Assembly: GCA_032622095.1 (NCBI GenBank)
Contig: CP136068.1
Location: 184,518,796 to 184,582,795 of the forward strand
Length of the DNA: 64,000 nucleotides
Direction: 5' to 3'
From: Siphonodentalium dalli
Lineage: Eukaryota > Mollusca > Scaphopoda > Gadilida > Siphonodentaliidae
Shown here piece after piece: positions 22,787-34,700 of the stretch. The notes below the pieces were generated by a model, which was not told the DNA's origin, did no database searches, and saw only the letters and a list, made by a program, of their open reading frames with translations. The position numbers were made by a program, and so were the translations under genes. How positions within the stretch are numbered: position 1 is the stretch's first letter; each line of letters starts with the position of its first letter.

Positions 22787-23575
22787 CTAGCATGTTAGCC
22801 CGCCACTGGCGGCAATCGTCAGAAACATGACATCTTTTAAATAAAAAATTTAATTAATTTTAATTTTAAATTTTTTTAATTAATTTTTTAATTTAAATTT
22901 TTTTTTTTCAATGAGTTAATTGTGCCTTTTTTTCAATTTTACCCGATTTGACCTTGAATTGATCATTTTCAAGGTCAAGGTCAGGTCGGTGACAATTTAA
23001 CCCGTCCATGACACTTCCCGTAGACACCAAGTTTGAGCTCAATCGGTCCGAGTCTATAAAGGACACACACATATATATCATTTGTGGGTACCCGTTTCAA
23101 GGTGAAGATCACCTCGGGCGGAAAAACTTACCCGATATAAATCTCCCCCGTTCCTTGGAACTCCTAAGTACGAAATTAAGTACGAAATTTCGCCTCGAGA
23201 CGGTCAATGGGGCCGTATTTATACTCGTCGTGTATATAGACGCTCAGTACGATAACATTGTATTGAATTGAAAACAAACGCTTCCCGTCGTGAAATTATC
23301 TCTCTGCATAATATTTCGAGGGATAAAATTGCATTGAATTGAAAACAAACGCTTCCCGTCGTGAAAATCTCTCTGCATAATATTTCGAGCGACAGGCTAC
23401 AATCTCTCTGCAGATGCTAATAACGTTGAATGGTAAACAAACGCTCTTTATATCGATGCGTCAAAAACAAACGCTCATTCAATTATGACTTGATTAACCA
23501 CCGCGGTGCCGATTGCGGTGATTTGGGAAGGGAGAAACGGTGCTCTGAGCTTCTCCAAAACGCGACAACTACGGT
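22787..23575 (-). mobile_element. Helitron-like element, array 2 unit 4 (5' truncated)
   Basis: CTAG at 22790-22787. Sequence matches the preceding unit until about 23575 and then diverges before the usual 5' end, so the 5' terminus has been lost. Confidence 0.6.
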
Positions 23576-23736
23576 TCTTGTCGTTATGACTCGCACAATG
23601 AATTTTTCGTTATTAACACGCTCATTTGTGCCACAGATTGTTATGGGATCGAAAATAACTAATCGAATTATCACCTAGATGCCTCAAAATTGCGTTTTAA
23701 CTGTCAAAAAGGCGTGAAAATGTATAATTTCGATCA

Positions 23737-23825
23737 GCAAGAACCGTCACAAATCAGGCAAGAACCATCACAAACCGGCGATAGAATGATTTCCGATGTA
23801 ACAGTTCCTACACAGTGCCATGAGA
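23737..23825. repeat. Dispersed ~85-bp repeat, inverted partner at 18.96 kb
   Basis: Reverse complement of 18963-19048 with about 90% identity by eye; internal direct repeat CAAGAACCRTCACAAAYC. Confidence 0.7.
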
Positions 23826-23965
23826 GGAAATTCAAGAAAGAGTGTATGCTATTTAGCGAAATTGACACGTGACTTCCGATTAGCAACTGTTTAAAATTGC
23901 GGAATCGGAAGTGGAACAACGAGATGAAATGCCACGGCTCATGGCGTCATTTACGTCACGTTGGC

Positions 23966-24490
23966 TGCGTAGGTGCAGCATTAACCCTTTCACGATGGGA
24001 GATGCGCTGGTGCAGCATTAATATGTTTATTACGGGAGCTGTGCTGGTGCGGCATTAACGATTTCACGACGGGAGCTGTGCTGGTGCAGTATTAACCCTT
24101 TCATGACGGGGAGCTGTGCTTGTGCAGCATTAACCCTTTCATGACGGGAGCTGTGCTGGTGCAGCATTAACCCTTTCATGACGGGAGCTGCGTTGGTGCA
24201 GCATTAACCTTTTTATGACGAGAGCTGCGGTGGTGCAGCATTAACCCTTTCATGAAAGGAACTGTGCTGGTGCAACATTAATTATTTTATGATGGGAGCT
24301 GTGCAGCATTAACCCTTTCATGACGGGAGCTGTCCTGGTGCGGCATTAACCCTTTCATGACGGGAGCTGTGCTGGTGCAGCATTAACCCTTTTATGACGG
24401 GGGCTGCATTGGTGCAGCATTAACCATTTCATGACGGCAGCTGTGCTGGTGCAGCATTAATTCTTTTATGACGGGACCTGCGTTGGTGAT
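23966..24490. repeat. 37-bp minisatellite, about 13-14 copies
   Basis: The unit contains CCCTTTCATGACGGGAGCTG then TGCTGGTGCAGCATTAA. Copies vary by substitutions and small deletions. Non-coding. Confidence 0.9.
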
Positions 24491-24976
24491 GAAAAGCAAA
24501 TTCGGGATACAGCATGTGTGGTTGTTCCACTACGTGTCACGTATGATTCATATTATTTTTGAAAAACAAAGCTGATGCAAAGGATTGCACAGCGTATGTT
24601 GTCGGAAGACTGTTCATTCGCTGCGATATTGTTAAAGACATACTATATATGGACTTGTTTGGGATTGTAGAATCGATAAGTTAGCAGTCAGGCGCTATGA
24701 TAACCTGTGGAATGTAGTATTTTATTAACACCCCGAAAATTTAAAACAAATCGACCATACCACTCCATAGGTAACATCGTCTGAACTATGCTCAATTGTA
24801 AATATTTACAACTGGATTCTGGACCCAACTATCGGCGAAAAACTAAAGCAAATTATTTTTCTATCGAGAGTCATTGTATTTTATTAATTTTAAAGAATGA
24901 CATTGTGTGTTGTCAGTTTGGATTAATATTCGTATAAAATAACGACTTTGAGCAAGATTTGTCTCAATGTCATCCT
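24491..24976. other. No gene seen
   Basis: AT-rich sequence between the minisatellite and the immunoglobulin-like fragment. Confidence 0.35.
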
Positions 24977-25162
24977 TTAAGGGTGAAATTTGGCTGTGCA
25001 CTGGTATGAGCCGTCTTCCATTGCCGAAGCAAATAAACGAAACATGAATACGTTATGGCCATATACCACTATAATAGTGAAATTCCGGATGTGCCTGACC
25101 TGATCATACACGTGTGTATCCAGGGGATGTGCACAAGAGAAACTCGTTCGTTCGCCGAAAGC
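24977..25162 (-). CDS. Possible immunoglobulin-like domain exon (weak)
   Basis: A minus-strand frame reading FGERTSFSCAHP, about 44 residues of hydrophobic-alternating sequence, then RLFASAMEDGSYQCTAKFHP and a stop. C....DGSYQC resembles the B-strand and F-strand cysteines of an Ig fold with the D-x-x-Y-x-C corner. The C-strand Trp is not evident and the spacing is short. No clear acceptor or partner exon was found, so this could be a terminal exon, a pseudogene fragment or chance. Confidence 0.25.
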   Translation of the reverse strand, partial: AFGERTSFSCAHPLDTHVYDQVRHIRNFTIIVVYGHNVFMFRLFASAMEDGSYQCTAKFHP

Positions 25163-25309
25163 GAAACCCGATGTGAACATCCAGATGAAAAGAATGTATA
25201 TTTCCGCAAATGGCCGACCTTCGTGAAATGTGACCTTACAACAACATCGCCACTTAGCAATATGAACCGTTAATATCAATGCCAATCTAACATCCGAGGT
25301 TAGCACACG

Positions 25310-25650
25310 ATGATTCTATCACACAATGGGAGGCCATGTATAAACACGCACTAACGCAATACACAATCAATATTTCGCGAGTTTAGAACTTTCTAACAGA
25401 TGGAAAGCTCGGGGGTAACTTACAATCCAAGGTGGTGTGGGTGAAAATTGAATTTTGTAAAACTGGGAGTTGGGTCTTGTTTAAGGGTGCAGTGCATTTG
25501 GGAAAGTAATGGTGGATAGCACAAGGACACTCCCTAGTCACGCCACTGTGTCTGAATGTATTGTTACTGGTCCTAAATATAGTAAATATGAAGATGGAAA
25601 CCGACAACATTAATAACCAGCATGGAATCACGAGGAGCTCGCCATCTATC
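25310..25650. other. No gene seen
   Basis: Ordinary sequence without recognised features. Confidence 0.35.
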
Positions 25651-25653
25651 GTA

Positions 25654-25773
25654 TACGTGAATCAACGAACGGCGACGAGGATACTCTATTAACCTCTTAT
25701 GACCAACATACCCTACGTGAATCAACGAACTGCGACGAGGGTACTCTCTTAACCTCTTATGACCAACATACCC
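25654..25773. repeat. 60-bp tandem duplication
   Basis: Two copies at 25654 and 25714, each with TACGTGAATCAACGAAC and AACCTCTTATGACCAACATA, differing at about four positions. Confidence 0.85.
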
Positions 25774-26052
25774 TCGCGCAAATATGTCCATATTGAACAT
25801 AAATATTCACATAGGTTGGACTTATTTATTCTGAACTAAGCTCATAGTGGACTTATACCCGATAGTCCGTTTGATGGCGCGGGTAACATTATAAGGGAGG
25901 TGTCTATTCGCCATCCGATGGCAAATAGCGATTCAACCGATATGCGCTATTTGCCATCCGATGGTATCTTAAAGAAAAGAAAACATATCATACAAGAAAA
26001 CTATCATTAGAAATGGTAACGCCCTCAAGAACATATTATTAGCCATAAATAT

Positions 26053-26528
26053 AAATAATAATATAAAATATATTGGTTGCATGAATTCACCGCCTAAGAA
26101 TTCCGTTAAAACAACTAATCCCTCGAATTATTACAAAAAAACTACGGCTTATTACTGCAGGTTTCTCATTCACCACACCAGAAAGCTTCTAAATGCGGAT
26201 CAAAAATCGGAGGTGTTGTGTTCCGATCAAGAGTGCATGGTCCAGCCATTGTTCATACCTAAACATCGAAAGCACTTAACGCGGTCATAATGGTTACATA
26301 CTGCAACTATATATATAAGACATCCAGCGGATACACACCCCACGAAAACCAGAAATGTGTTGTCCTGAGAGAAATCCCATCTTTATAGCTCAATTTGACA
26401 CGGCCAGATTAGCCTTCCTACAATATCCATAAACAAGATCATATATTATATACCCATGATTTTAATTATAGAATATAAAATATATTGGTTTCGCGATTGA
26501 CCAACTCAGAATTCCGTTAAAATAACAA
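26053..26528. repeat. Imperfect direct repeat at the LINE 5' side
   Basis: ATATAAAATATATTGGTT followed closely by AGAATTCCGTTAAAA occurs at about 26058-26105 and again at about 26465-26520. The first lies in the insertion within the foldback left arm, the second just before the LINE. Confidence 0.5.
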
Positions 26529-26569
26529 TAACAACCAGCACCTAATTAACGAACCGGCGGCCGACACGG

Positions 26570-27211
26570 TCGTCTCGAACCACAACTATCAGTGAGCTGC
26601 AGAACGAAATATATACAAGTTGAAATATAAGACTTACGAGAAGAGCAATAACACCTCCATGAGACCGTGACTGATTTAAAATGTCGTTCAATGAAGAATA
26701 ACATGCTCTTCCACGGACTTGCTGAGATTGAGAATGAGAACACAGAGGCGTTGCTAAAGGAATTCATCGAAACAGAGCTAGGCATCACTGAAAACATCCA
26801 GCTTGGAAACGTACATCGCATTGGTCGAAAGCGACGTGGCAGGCACAGGTCGATTGTGGCAAGATTCACTTTCTGGAAAGACCGGAGAGATGTGTATAGT
26901 GCTGCCGGACAGAAGCTTTCGAAAACTCCCTTCTCGGCCAGCCAGCATTATTCCCAGACGAAGTTAGGAACGAGAGGAAAAATCTAATTCCCAAGATGAT
27001 AGAGGCCAGGAACGATGGACATAGAGTGAAGCTTATTAACGATAAACTGTTCATCGACGACAAGATGTATAATTCTACATTTAAAGAGAAGTCTAGGCTG
27101 GATTTTTTAATCCATAGGTACCAATATAACATGAGAGATGGCGAGGTGTGTACACCGGTACCCCCACCCGGCGATAGAAAGAGACAACGTCGAAATTCAA
27201 CGCCACAATAG
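26570..27211 (+). pseudogene. LINE ORF1 protein (L1 ORF1 / Transposase_22-like), frameshifted
   Basis: The recognisable part starts near 26667: RSMKNNMLFHGLAEIENENT, LGITENIQLGNVHRIGRKRR and IVARFTFWKDRRDVYSAAGQ. This is the RRM-like and C-terminal region of L1-type ORF1, an RNA-binding chaperone that coats the element RNA. Upstream in the same frame DLREEQ and HLHETVTDLKCRS look like the end of a coiled coil but are interrupted by two stops (about 26616 and 26637). A frameshift near 26940-26950 moves the reading to the frame of MIEARNDGHRVKLINDKLF, which ends at TAG 27209-27211. About 210 codons remain. Confidence 0.7.
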
Positions 27212-27727
27212 GACACATCAGGAGAACGAGATAAGAGGAGGAGAAATTACATTCATAAATATGACTCATTGAAAATTTTGACACTAAACGTGTGTGGTTT
27301 GAAAAGACGCTTAAAATGCCCCGAGTTTGTAGAATTTTGTAATGAATTTGACATTTTATGTTTTTTGGAATCCAAAACCGACTACTGTGATGAACTGATT
27401 CTCGAGGGTTTCAAATTTACCGCAAAAAATCGCCAAAAGTTTTCATTTCGAAAATCTGGGGGGGTTGTCGTCGCATATCGTAAGGAACTCGAAAACTACA
27501 TAAGTCCCATTGCGTCCGACTGTAAGTGTATACATTGGGTCAAAGCCTCGAAAATCATTACCAAGTCGAATGGGAATATGATGATAGGGGCCGTATACAT
27601 TCCACCTGAAAGATCCAAATTTGCTAATAAAGAATTTTTCAATGAAATTGAATGCGAATATCTCAGCAAAGCATTAGATTGTGAAAAGGTGATAATTACT
27701 GGAGATTTCAATGCCCGCACTGCATAA
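27212..27727 (+). pseudogene. LINE ORF2, N-terminal endonuclease part
   Basis: The frame follows the ORF1 stop (TAG 27209-27211) without a frame change and without an in-frame ATG before the endonuclease. The EEP domain begins at LKILTLNVCGLKRRL (from 27269) with LNV (Asn) and CFLESKTD (Glu), then GGVVVAYRK, AVYIPPERS and ITGDFNAR (Asp, Asn). The frame ends at TAA (27725-27727) and continues in the same frame after it, so this is a nonsense mutation and not a real C-terminus. It would have nicked chromosomal target DNA. Confidence 0.75.
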
Positions 27728-29173
27728 TTGAGTGACTACGATGAGTTTTATACCGACATAGATAATTTAGATACATGTAGTGATAATATAGTGATACAGA
27801 AAGATATATCTAGACTAACCGTATTTGGTTTCTCTCTGAAACGGAAAAACAGTGATAAAACGGTTAATAGCCACGGCAGGTTACTCATAGACATGTGTCG
27901 GAGATCTGATATATTCATTGTAAATGGCAGATTCGGTGGGGATGCGAAAATCGGTAAACTCACATTTAAAAACTCATCAGTAGTTGATTATGTAATTTGT
28001 AACACCGACTGTCTGTGTTCGTTCAAAACGTTTGTAGTAAGCGAGTTTAGTTCATTACGGTCAGACGCACACTGTGCATTAACATTTACATTGACATCGA
28101 AGCGAAAACCCCAAAAATATAATGTAGATAATAGAGATTCAGGAACGCCGAAACCCGCAAGATGGGACCATTCGCTTTGTAAGGAATACATCGGACATAT
28201 AAATTATGCTAACATTGATTTAGCGATTCAAATGTTTGATGAAAGCATACAATCCGAAAATCCTCCGAAAGAAAACGTGAATAACTTGATGGACAAAGTT
28301 GTAGAAATTTTAGTTGGTTCCACCCTAAACACTTTCGGTAGGCGAAATAAGTATTCCAAGAAAACCGATGATAAACCATACACAAAAACCGACAAACCCT
28401 GGCTAACCCCCGAATGCAACAGTATGCGGAAAAATTACAAGAAAAAAATAAGAATCTACCTTAATGGCCGCAGTGACAGTAACAGAACAGAACTCCGCCA
28501 GAGCGAGAAAGAATATAAAAAGTGCCTGAATAAATCAATTAAAATATACGAAAATGAAATGCAGATTAAGATGGAACATCTCTATAAACACGACCCGAAG
28601 GCTTTTTGGAAATCAGTAAAGGGGCGCGACACTGCGCGAGATATTGGCGTGAATATTGATGAGTTCAGTGGACATTTTAAGCAGCTAAATACACCACACG
28701 ATCCCAATGATCCAGATATATCATTCGACCATGATAATGGGGTACCGACCGATACTCCCACGGCTACAATCTCGGACAGATCGGATTTACTTAACACACC
28801 CATTACTGAGGGTGAAATCGCCACTTGTATAAGCCATTTAAAGTCAGACAAAGCATCATCCGATGACGTAATCCGCAACGAATACATAAAAGCTTCAGCG
28901 GGAAAACTGATGCCGTTACTGATAAAACTCTTTAACTACGTGCTCGATATAGGGTGTATTCCGGATTCATGGCTTGTGGGTTCTATTATCCCAATATATA
29001 AAAAGAAAGGAAGCAAGCAGGAACCAGGCAATTATAGGGGTATAACATTACTGAGTTGTTTGGGGAAACTATTTACGTCAATTTTGAATACGAGACTCAC
29101 ACAATTTTCTCATACGTTCAATGTAATTCACGAAAATCAGTCAGGATTTCGAAAAAAAGCACTCGACCATTGA
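27728..29173 (+). pseudogene. LINE ORF2, rest of endonuclease and RT fingers
   Basis: 481 codons in the same frame as the preceding part, opening with TTG. The endonuclease ends with VDYVICN and SSLRSDAHCALTF (the SDH-type catalytic end, with an extra Ala). A basic linker follows, then reverse transcriptase: ITEGEIATCISHLKSDKASS, IPIYKKKGSKQEPGNYRGIT, LLSCLGKLF and ENQSGFRK. The frame breaks at an A-run (29152-29158, seven A) where one base fewer would keep the normal RT frame, so this is a single-base insertion. Confidence 0.75.
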
Positions 29174-30757
29174 CAACATTTTTATAATTAATTCTTTACT
29201 TGAAATTGCTAGATATAAGAAAAAGAAGATGTTCTGTGCATTCATAGATTTCGAGAAAGCTTTTGATAGAGTTTGGAGAGAAGGTATGTGGTATAAACTC
29301 AGATTAAACCAAATCACTGGTAAAATATATCGCGTAATTGTGAATATGTATGACAATTTTAAGTCGAAAGTATTAGCAAATGGCCAAGAGTCAGAGCCGC
29401 CGTTCCCTTCTGCAGTTGGTTTAAAACAGGGTGATAATGTCTCCCCTTTTCGTTTTTCCTTGTACATAAATGACCTGAGCGATTTTTTGGCCAGTGCAGA
29501 CGTGGAGGGAATGGGAACAGTTTCTAATGAAATGGAGAGAAAACTAGACTGCTATCTGAAATTGTGTGTCCTTTTTTACGCTGACGATACCGTTTTATTC
29601 GCCGAATCAAAAAAAGATCTGCAGTACCAGTTGAACTGTTTCGAAGACTACTGCCATATATGGAAACTAAAGGTTAACATTCCGAAAACCAAGGTAGTTT
29701 ACTTCTCACGGAGGCGACAACCCAAACATCTTGGCTTTTCATTCAATAATATTAATCTAGAAGTGGCTAGCTCATTCAACTATTTAGGTATACCTCTTTC
29801 CATAAATGGGTCATTCACAGAAGCTAAACGCACTGCAGTTAGAAAAGCTACTCATTCAATGTATGAAGTCTTCAGAATCGGACGTGTTCACAAACTATCG
29901 ATCAATGCGCATTTGCGATTATTTGACACTATGGTTTTACCCATTCTTAGTTATGGTTCAGAAATATGGGGAGTGGGAGACAACTCCGTCATAGAAAGGA
30001 TGCATTTGAAATTTTGTAAAATGTTGCTACACTTGAGATCCACCACTCCCAGCTTCATGGTATACGGTGAACTGGGACGATACCCCCTCGATGTCACCAT
30101 TAAGGTGAGGATAATTAGCTATTGGACCAAGCTTTTGAACGGATCAGTTAATTCTCCCGCCCAAAAACTATATCAAACTGCCCTCATGATATCCGAAACT
30201 GATGGATTTTACACACCTTGGCTGAGAAAAGTGAAGAGTATTTTAAATGATTGTGGGTTATCATATATGTGGATCGGACAGAATCCCGCCATATATTTAA
30301 ATATAACCATATCGCTGGTGAAACAGAAACTGACTGATCAATATATTCAACAATGGCATGAATCGTGTAAACGCTCCAGTCGAGAAGAAATATACAGGAT
30401 ATTAAAACCGGAATTTGGTCAGGAATATTACATCTCCGAGTTTCGTGATGACATAAAATTTACCCTAGCTCGATTCAGAACAAGCAACCACTCACTACCA
30501 ATAGAAAGGGGTGACATAGTACACCCCGTGATGATCGAATATGTACACTATGTAACAACGGCCAAATCGGTGACGAAATTCATTATATGTTTTACTGTCA
30601 ATCATTATCAACAGAGCGAAAAATGCTGTTGCACAAGTCATATTGGAATTACCCAAGTCCAATGAAACTAAGAATCTTGTTCTCCACGAGAAAACCATCG
30701 ATAGCTAGGAGACTCTGTAAATTTGTCAAGATTATGGAGGGTCGACTAGTTACTTGA
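29159..30757 (+). pseudogene. LINE ORF2, RT palm to C-terminal knuckle
   Basis: After the frameshift the RT goes on with STIDNIFIINSLLE, then FIDFEKAFDRVWREGMWYKL (first catalytic Asp), VGLKQGDNVSP, SLYINDLSDFL and CVLFYADDTVLFAES (catalytic YADD intact). Next come WKLKVNIPKTK and a long C-terminal region with LPILSYGSEIWG. The open frame runs to 30665, but near 30525 the homologous reading moves to another frame giving CTLCNNG, GDEIHYMFYC and a stop at about 30755-30757, the CCHC-type knuckle typical of LINE tails. Confidence 0.75.
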
Positions 30758-31261
30758 TGAGGTCAGGAAGAGGCCGCATACTATGCCTCCCCATGGCTGT
30801 GCCTTGGGTTGGTATGGTGTGGGGGTCCTCGTTGGTCTTATCCAGTGACTGGTTTACCCTGCCCCTGATAGATTACAGCCAGAACAATATATTTGTATTG
30901 AATTGATATATTCCTTATTCGCCCAACACTGCCTCTGATAGTATGTATACATATGTAAACATGTTTTCTTTCAACCATTGATGTATGGTATAAGATATAA
31001 ATCTATCTATCTATCTTTAAATATCTTTTATTGGTAATTGACATAGCTTGTCACAACCAAAAATCAACAATATTGACATAATAATGTAAAGGACAATAAA
31101 CGAAATTGAAATTCCCAACTACACCTTTTACCGGACTCGACCTCCTTTTAAATAATAAACCGGAAAAAACAATTTTCTATTTATAAACCCCCATCGGGCC
31201 ACGTCTTCTAATAGCCCACGTCTTTCTAATATTTGACCAACATTATACACGCGGGCGTGCT

Positions 31262-32630
31262 AATAATCACAATACGCACTTATAATGATGATTCCTAGCG
31301 CCTTCCTGATAATTAGGCCCAGTTGACCCTCGGTTGACCACCTACATATATCATGGGGGATGGCAAATAATAAATCGACCAATTTTGAAGGATATTTCGT
31401 ATAGTTTGAGTATTTAGTGGCACAAGCTGTCGTTATATGGCCACATAATCACCATTCCTACCCGCCTTACCGAAAACTGGGCCCAGTTGACCCTCGGTTG
31501 ACCACCTACAGATATCCTGGGGGATGGCAAATAAGAAATCTACAATTTTTTAAGGAAATTTCGTATAGTTTGAGTATTTAGTGGCACAAGCTGTCGCTAT
31601 ATGCCCACATAATCACCATTCATATCCGCCTTACAGAAAACACGGACCAGTTGACCCTCGGTTGACCACCTACAGATATCCTGGGGGGATGGCAAATAAG
31701 AAATCGACCAATTTTGAAGGAAATTTCGTATAGTTTGAGTATTTAGTGGCACAAGCTGTCGCTATATGCCCACATAATCACCATTCATATCCGCCTTACA
31801 GAAAACACGGACCAGTTGACCCTCGGTTGACCACCTACAGATATCCTGGGGGGATGGCAAATAAGAAATCGACCAATTTTGAAGGAAATTTCGTATAGTT
31901 TGAGTATTTAGTGGCACAAGCTGTCGCTATATGCCCACATAATCACCATTCCTACCCGCCTTACCGAAAACACGGACCAGCTGACCCTCGGTTGACCACC
32001 TACGGATATCATGTGCGGATGGCAAATAAGAAAACGACCAATTTTCAAGGAAATTTCATATAGTTTGAGTATTTAGTTGCACAAGCTGTCGCCATATGGC
32101 CACATAATCACCATTCCTACCCGCCTTACCGAAAACTGGACCCAGTTGACCCTCGGTTTACCACCGACAGATATCCAGGGAGATGGCAAATAAGAAATCG
32201 ACCAATTTTGAAGGGAATTTCGTATAGTTTGAGTATTTAGTGGCACAAGCTGTCGCTATATGCCCACATAATCACCATTCGTACACGCCTTACCGAAAAC
32301 TGGGCCCAGTTGACCATCCGTTGACCACCTACAGATATCCTGGAGGTGGCAAATAAGAAATCGACCAATTTTGAAGGGAATTTCGTATAGTTTGACTATT
32401 TAGTGGCACAAGCTGTCGCTATATGGCCACATAATCACGACTCCTACCCGTCTTACCGAAAACTGGGCCCAGTTGACCCTCGGTTGACCACCGACAGAAA
32501 TCCTTGGGGGTGGCAAATACGAAATCGACCAATTTTGAAGGGAATTTATTATAGTTAGAGTAATTAGTGGTAAAAGCTGTCGCTATATGCCCACATAATC
32601 ACGACTCCTACCCGTCATGATAATTTTCAC
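31262..32630. repeat. 164-bp tandem array, eight units (left arm of foldback element)
   Basis: TGGCAAATAA recurs at 31361, 31525, 31690, 31855, 32020, 32184, 32347 and 32511 (last one variant). Units contain GACCAATTTTGAAGG, AGTATTTAGTGGCACAAGCT, TATGCCCACATAATCACCA and GACCCTCGGTTGACCACC. Same sequence as the right array but in opposite orientation. Confidence 0.92.
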
Positions 32631-33771
32631 GTAATATAATATACATTCACTGAATTTCCGTTCATTGCATCACGCACAGGTAACACATATACATGTACAG
32701 ACAATGGTTTTGTTTTCAATGATTGACTACGTGAAGATACGATGGAATTAACTTACGTATGGCGAAAAGCGACACGCAGTGCGGTGCATTAGTTCATGAA
32801 ACTAGGAAGTGTGTGTGCATTTTAAATGTTGGGGACATTGAGATTGAAAAAAGAGGATATGAGGGAAGAATATTATACTTTGTGCCAAGTTATACGTATT
32901 TGTTATTAGGAAGTGATGAAGGGAGGAATTTTGTATGTGTTTATGCCGTTGAACTATTGAATTATGTGGGGGTATATATGTGTATGAATTTGTTTTTTAA
33001 TAACCGTTCCGATGGGCACGAATATATACCGATAACCCGTTCAATATGAAATATTGGGGGATTGAGGTCGGGTTCGAGCGAATGCTTAGTGCCTACCTTA
33101 AGATATGGGGTGCGTTCGAAGCGTACTCGGAGCAATGTTCCTGGCTGCGCGACGCGGGGGAAAACCTGAGGGGCGGGGTAGAAGAGTGACAAATTTCTAG
33201 CATATTAGTAAACTAATATATAATATATTTATAGATGATTATTTTTGGAGAGCTCTTTCACTTGTCTGAGAACAAATTAATTTTCTAAGTGGAAAATTGT
33301 AGGTTGGAAAAATAGAGCATTTTCACAAAAGTTCGATTTGAAAAGGCTAAAATTTTAACCACTTTTGGACTTCCATTCCTTCAAACTCCTGTCCCCGTTT
33401 CGCGTGTGGCAAAGGGCCAATAGAGAAGAATGAGTATTTGAGATCGGAGTTTATTCCGAGACTATATACATTAAATATGGGGGTATGCCAGAATATATTA
33501 TATGTAGGGCCAACTTTGACTTTGGCTTTGTGGATTTCAAAATGTTTCTGTAAACAACAGCCATGTGCACGGAAAAGAGCGTTCCGCGTTTGTGTCATCC
33601 TCATATGGCAGAACTAAAAAGCGTATATGTTTTTCACTTTTGTGCCGAGAGTTATTTCATGTTGGTCAATATTTATAACACATACTTACACGCATGACTG
33701 AAATAATCATCCGGAAATGTGGGGAAATGAGAGCCATGCAATTATATATTTAATCGTTATTTAAGCAGATA
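32631..33771. other. Loop between the foldback arms, no recognised gene
   Basis: Unique-looking sequence. The longest frame is 96 codons on the plus strand (32759-33049, MAKSDTQCGALVHETRK at its start). An 85-codon minus-strand frame lies at 33604-33347. Neither resembles a known transposase. It could be the degraded core of the element or captured DNA. Confidence 0.4.
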
Positions 33772-34700
33772 TTTGCCATCCCCCCAGGATATCTGTAGGT
33801 GGTCAACCGAAGGTCAACTGGTCCGGGTTTTCAGTAAGGCGGGTAGGAATGGTTATTATGTGGGCATATAGCGACAGCTTGTGCCACTAAATACTCAAAC
33901 TATACGAAATTTCCTGCAATTGGTCGTTTTCTTATTTGCCATCCCCCCAGGATATATGTAGGTGGTCAACCGAGGGTCTATTGGCCAGAGTTTTTGGTAA
34001 GGCGGGTAGGAATGGTGATTATGTGGGCATATGGCGACAGATTGTGCCACTAAATACTCAAAATATACGAAATTTCCTTCAAAATTGGTCGATTTCTTAT
34101 TTGCCATCCCCCAAGGACATAATTATGTAGGTGGTCAACCGAGGGTCAACTGGTCCGGTTTTTCGGTAAGTCTGGTAGAAATGGTGATTATGTGGGCATA
34201 TAGCGACAGCTTGTGCCACTAAATACTCAAACTATACGAAATTTCCTTCAAAATTGGTCGGTTTCTTATTTGCCATCCCCCCCCAGGATATCTGTAGGTG
34301 GTCACCCGAGAGTCAACTGGTCCGGGTTTTCGGTAAGGCTGGTAGGAATTGTGATTATACGGGCCTATAGCGACAGCTTGTGCCACTACATGTAAATACT
34401 CAAACTATACGAAATTTCTATCAAAATTGGTCGATTTCTTATTTGCCATCCCCCCAGGATATCTGTAGGTGGTCAACCGAGGGTCAACTGGTCCGGGATT
34501 TCGGTAAGGCGGGTAGGAATGTTGATTATGTGGGCATATAGCGACAGTTTGTGCCACTAAATAGTCAAACTATAAGAAATTTCCTTCAAAATTTGTCGAT
34601 TTCTTATTTGCCATCCCCCATGGTATCTGTAGGTAGTCAACCGAGGGTCAACTGGGCCTAATTATCAGGAAGGCGGTGGGAATCATCATTATTGTGATTA
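33772..34700. repeat. 164-bp tandem array, six units (right arm of foldback element)
   Basis: TTTGCCATCC recurs at 33772, 33935, 34099, 34269, 34442 and 34607. The reverse complement of each unit matches the left array. The last unit has the same variant end (GGGCCTAATTATCAGGAAGG) as the first unit of the left arm, which confirms a mirror-image arrangement. Confidence 0.92.

Larger units (their letters stand above)
26560..30910 (+). mobile_element. L1-like APE non-LTR retrotransposon with two ORFs, decayed
   Basis: Plus-strand LINE with an L1 ORF1-type RNA-binding protein (about 26570-27211), then endonuclease, reverse transcriptase and a C-terminal knuckle (27212-30757), and a short 3' part ending near ATATATTTGTATTGAATTG at about 30885-30905. 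It has at least two premature stops and three frameshifts, so it is inactive. It lies in the material that splits the left arm of the foldback element. Clade is uncertain: ORF1 is L1-like, and the RT motifs also fit related invertebrate groups. Confidence 0.8.

Noticed and set aside
32759-33049. 96-codon frame as the transposase of the foldback element
   Set aside because: Too short, with no catalytic DDE pattern visible; kept only as part of an unclassified loop.
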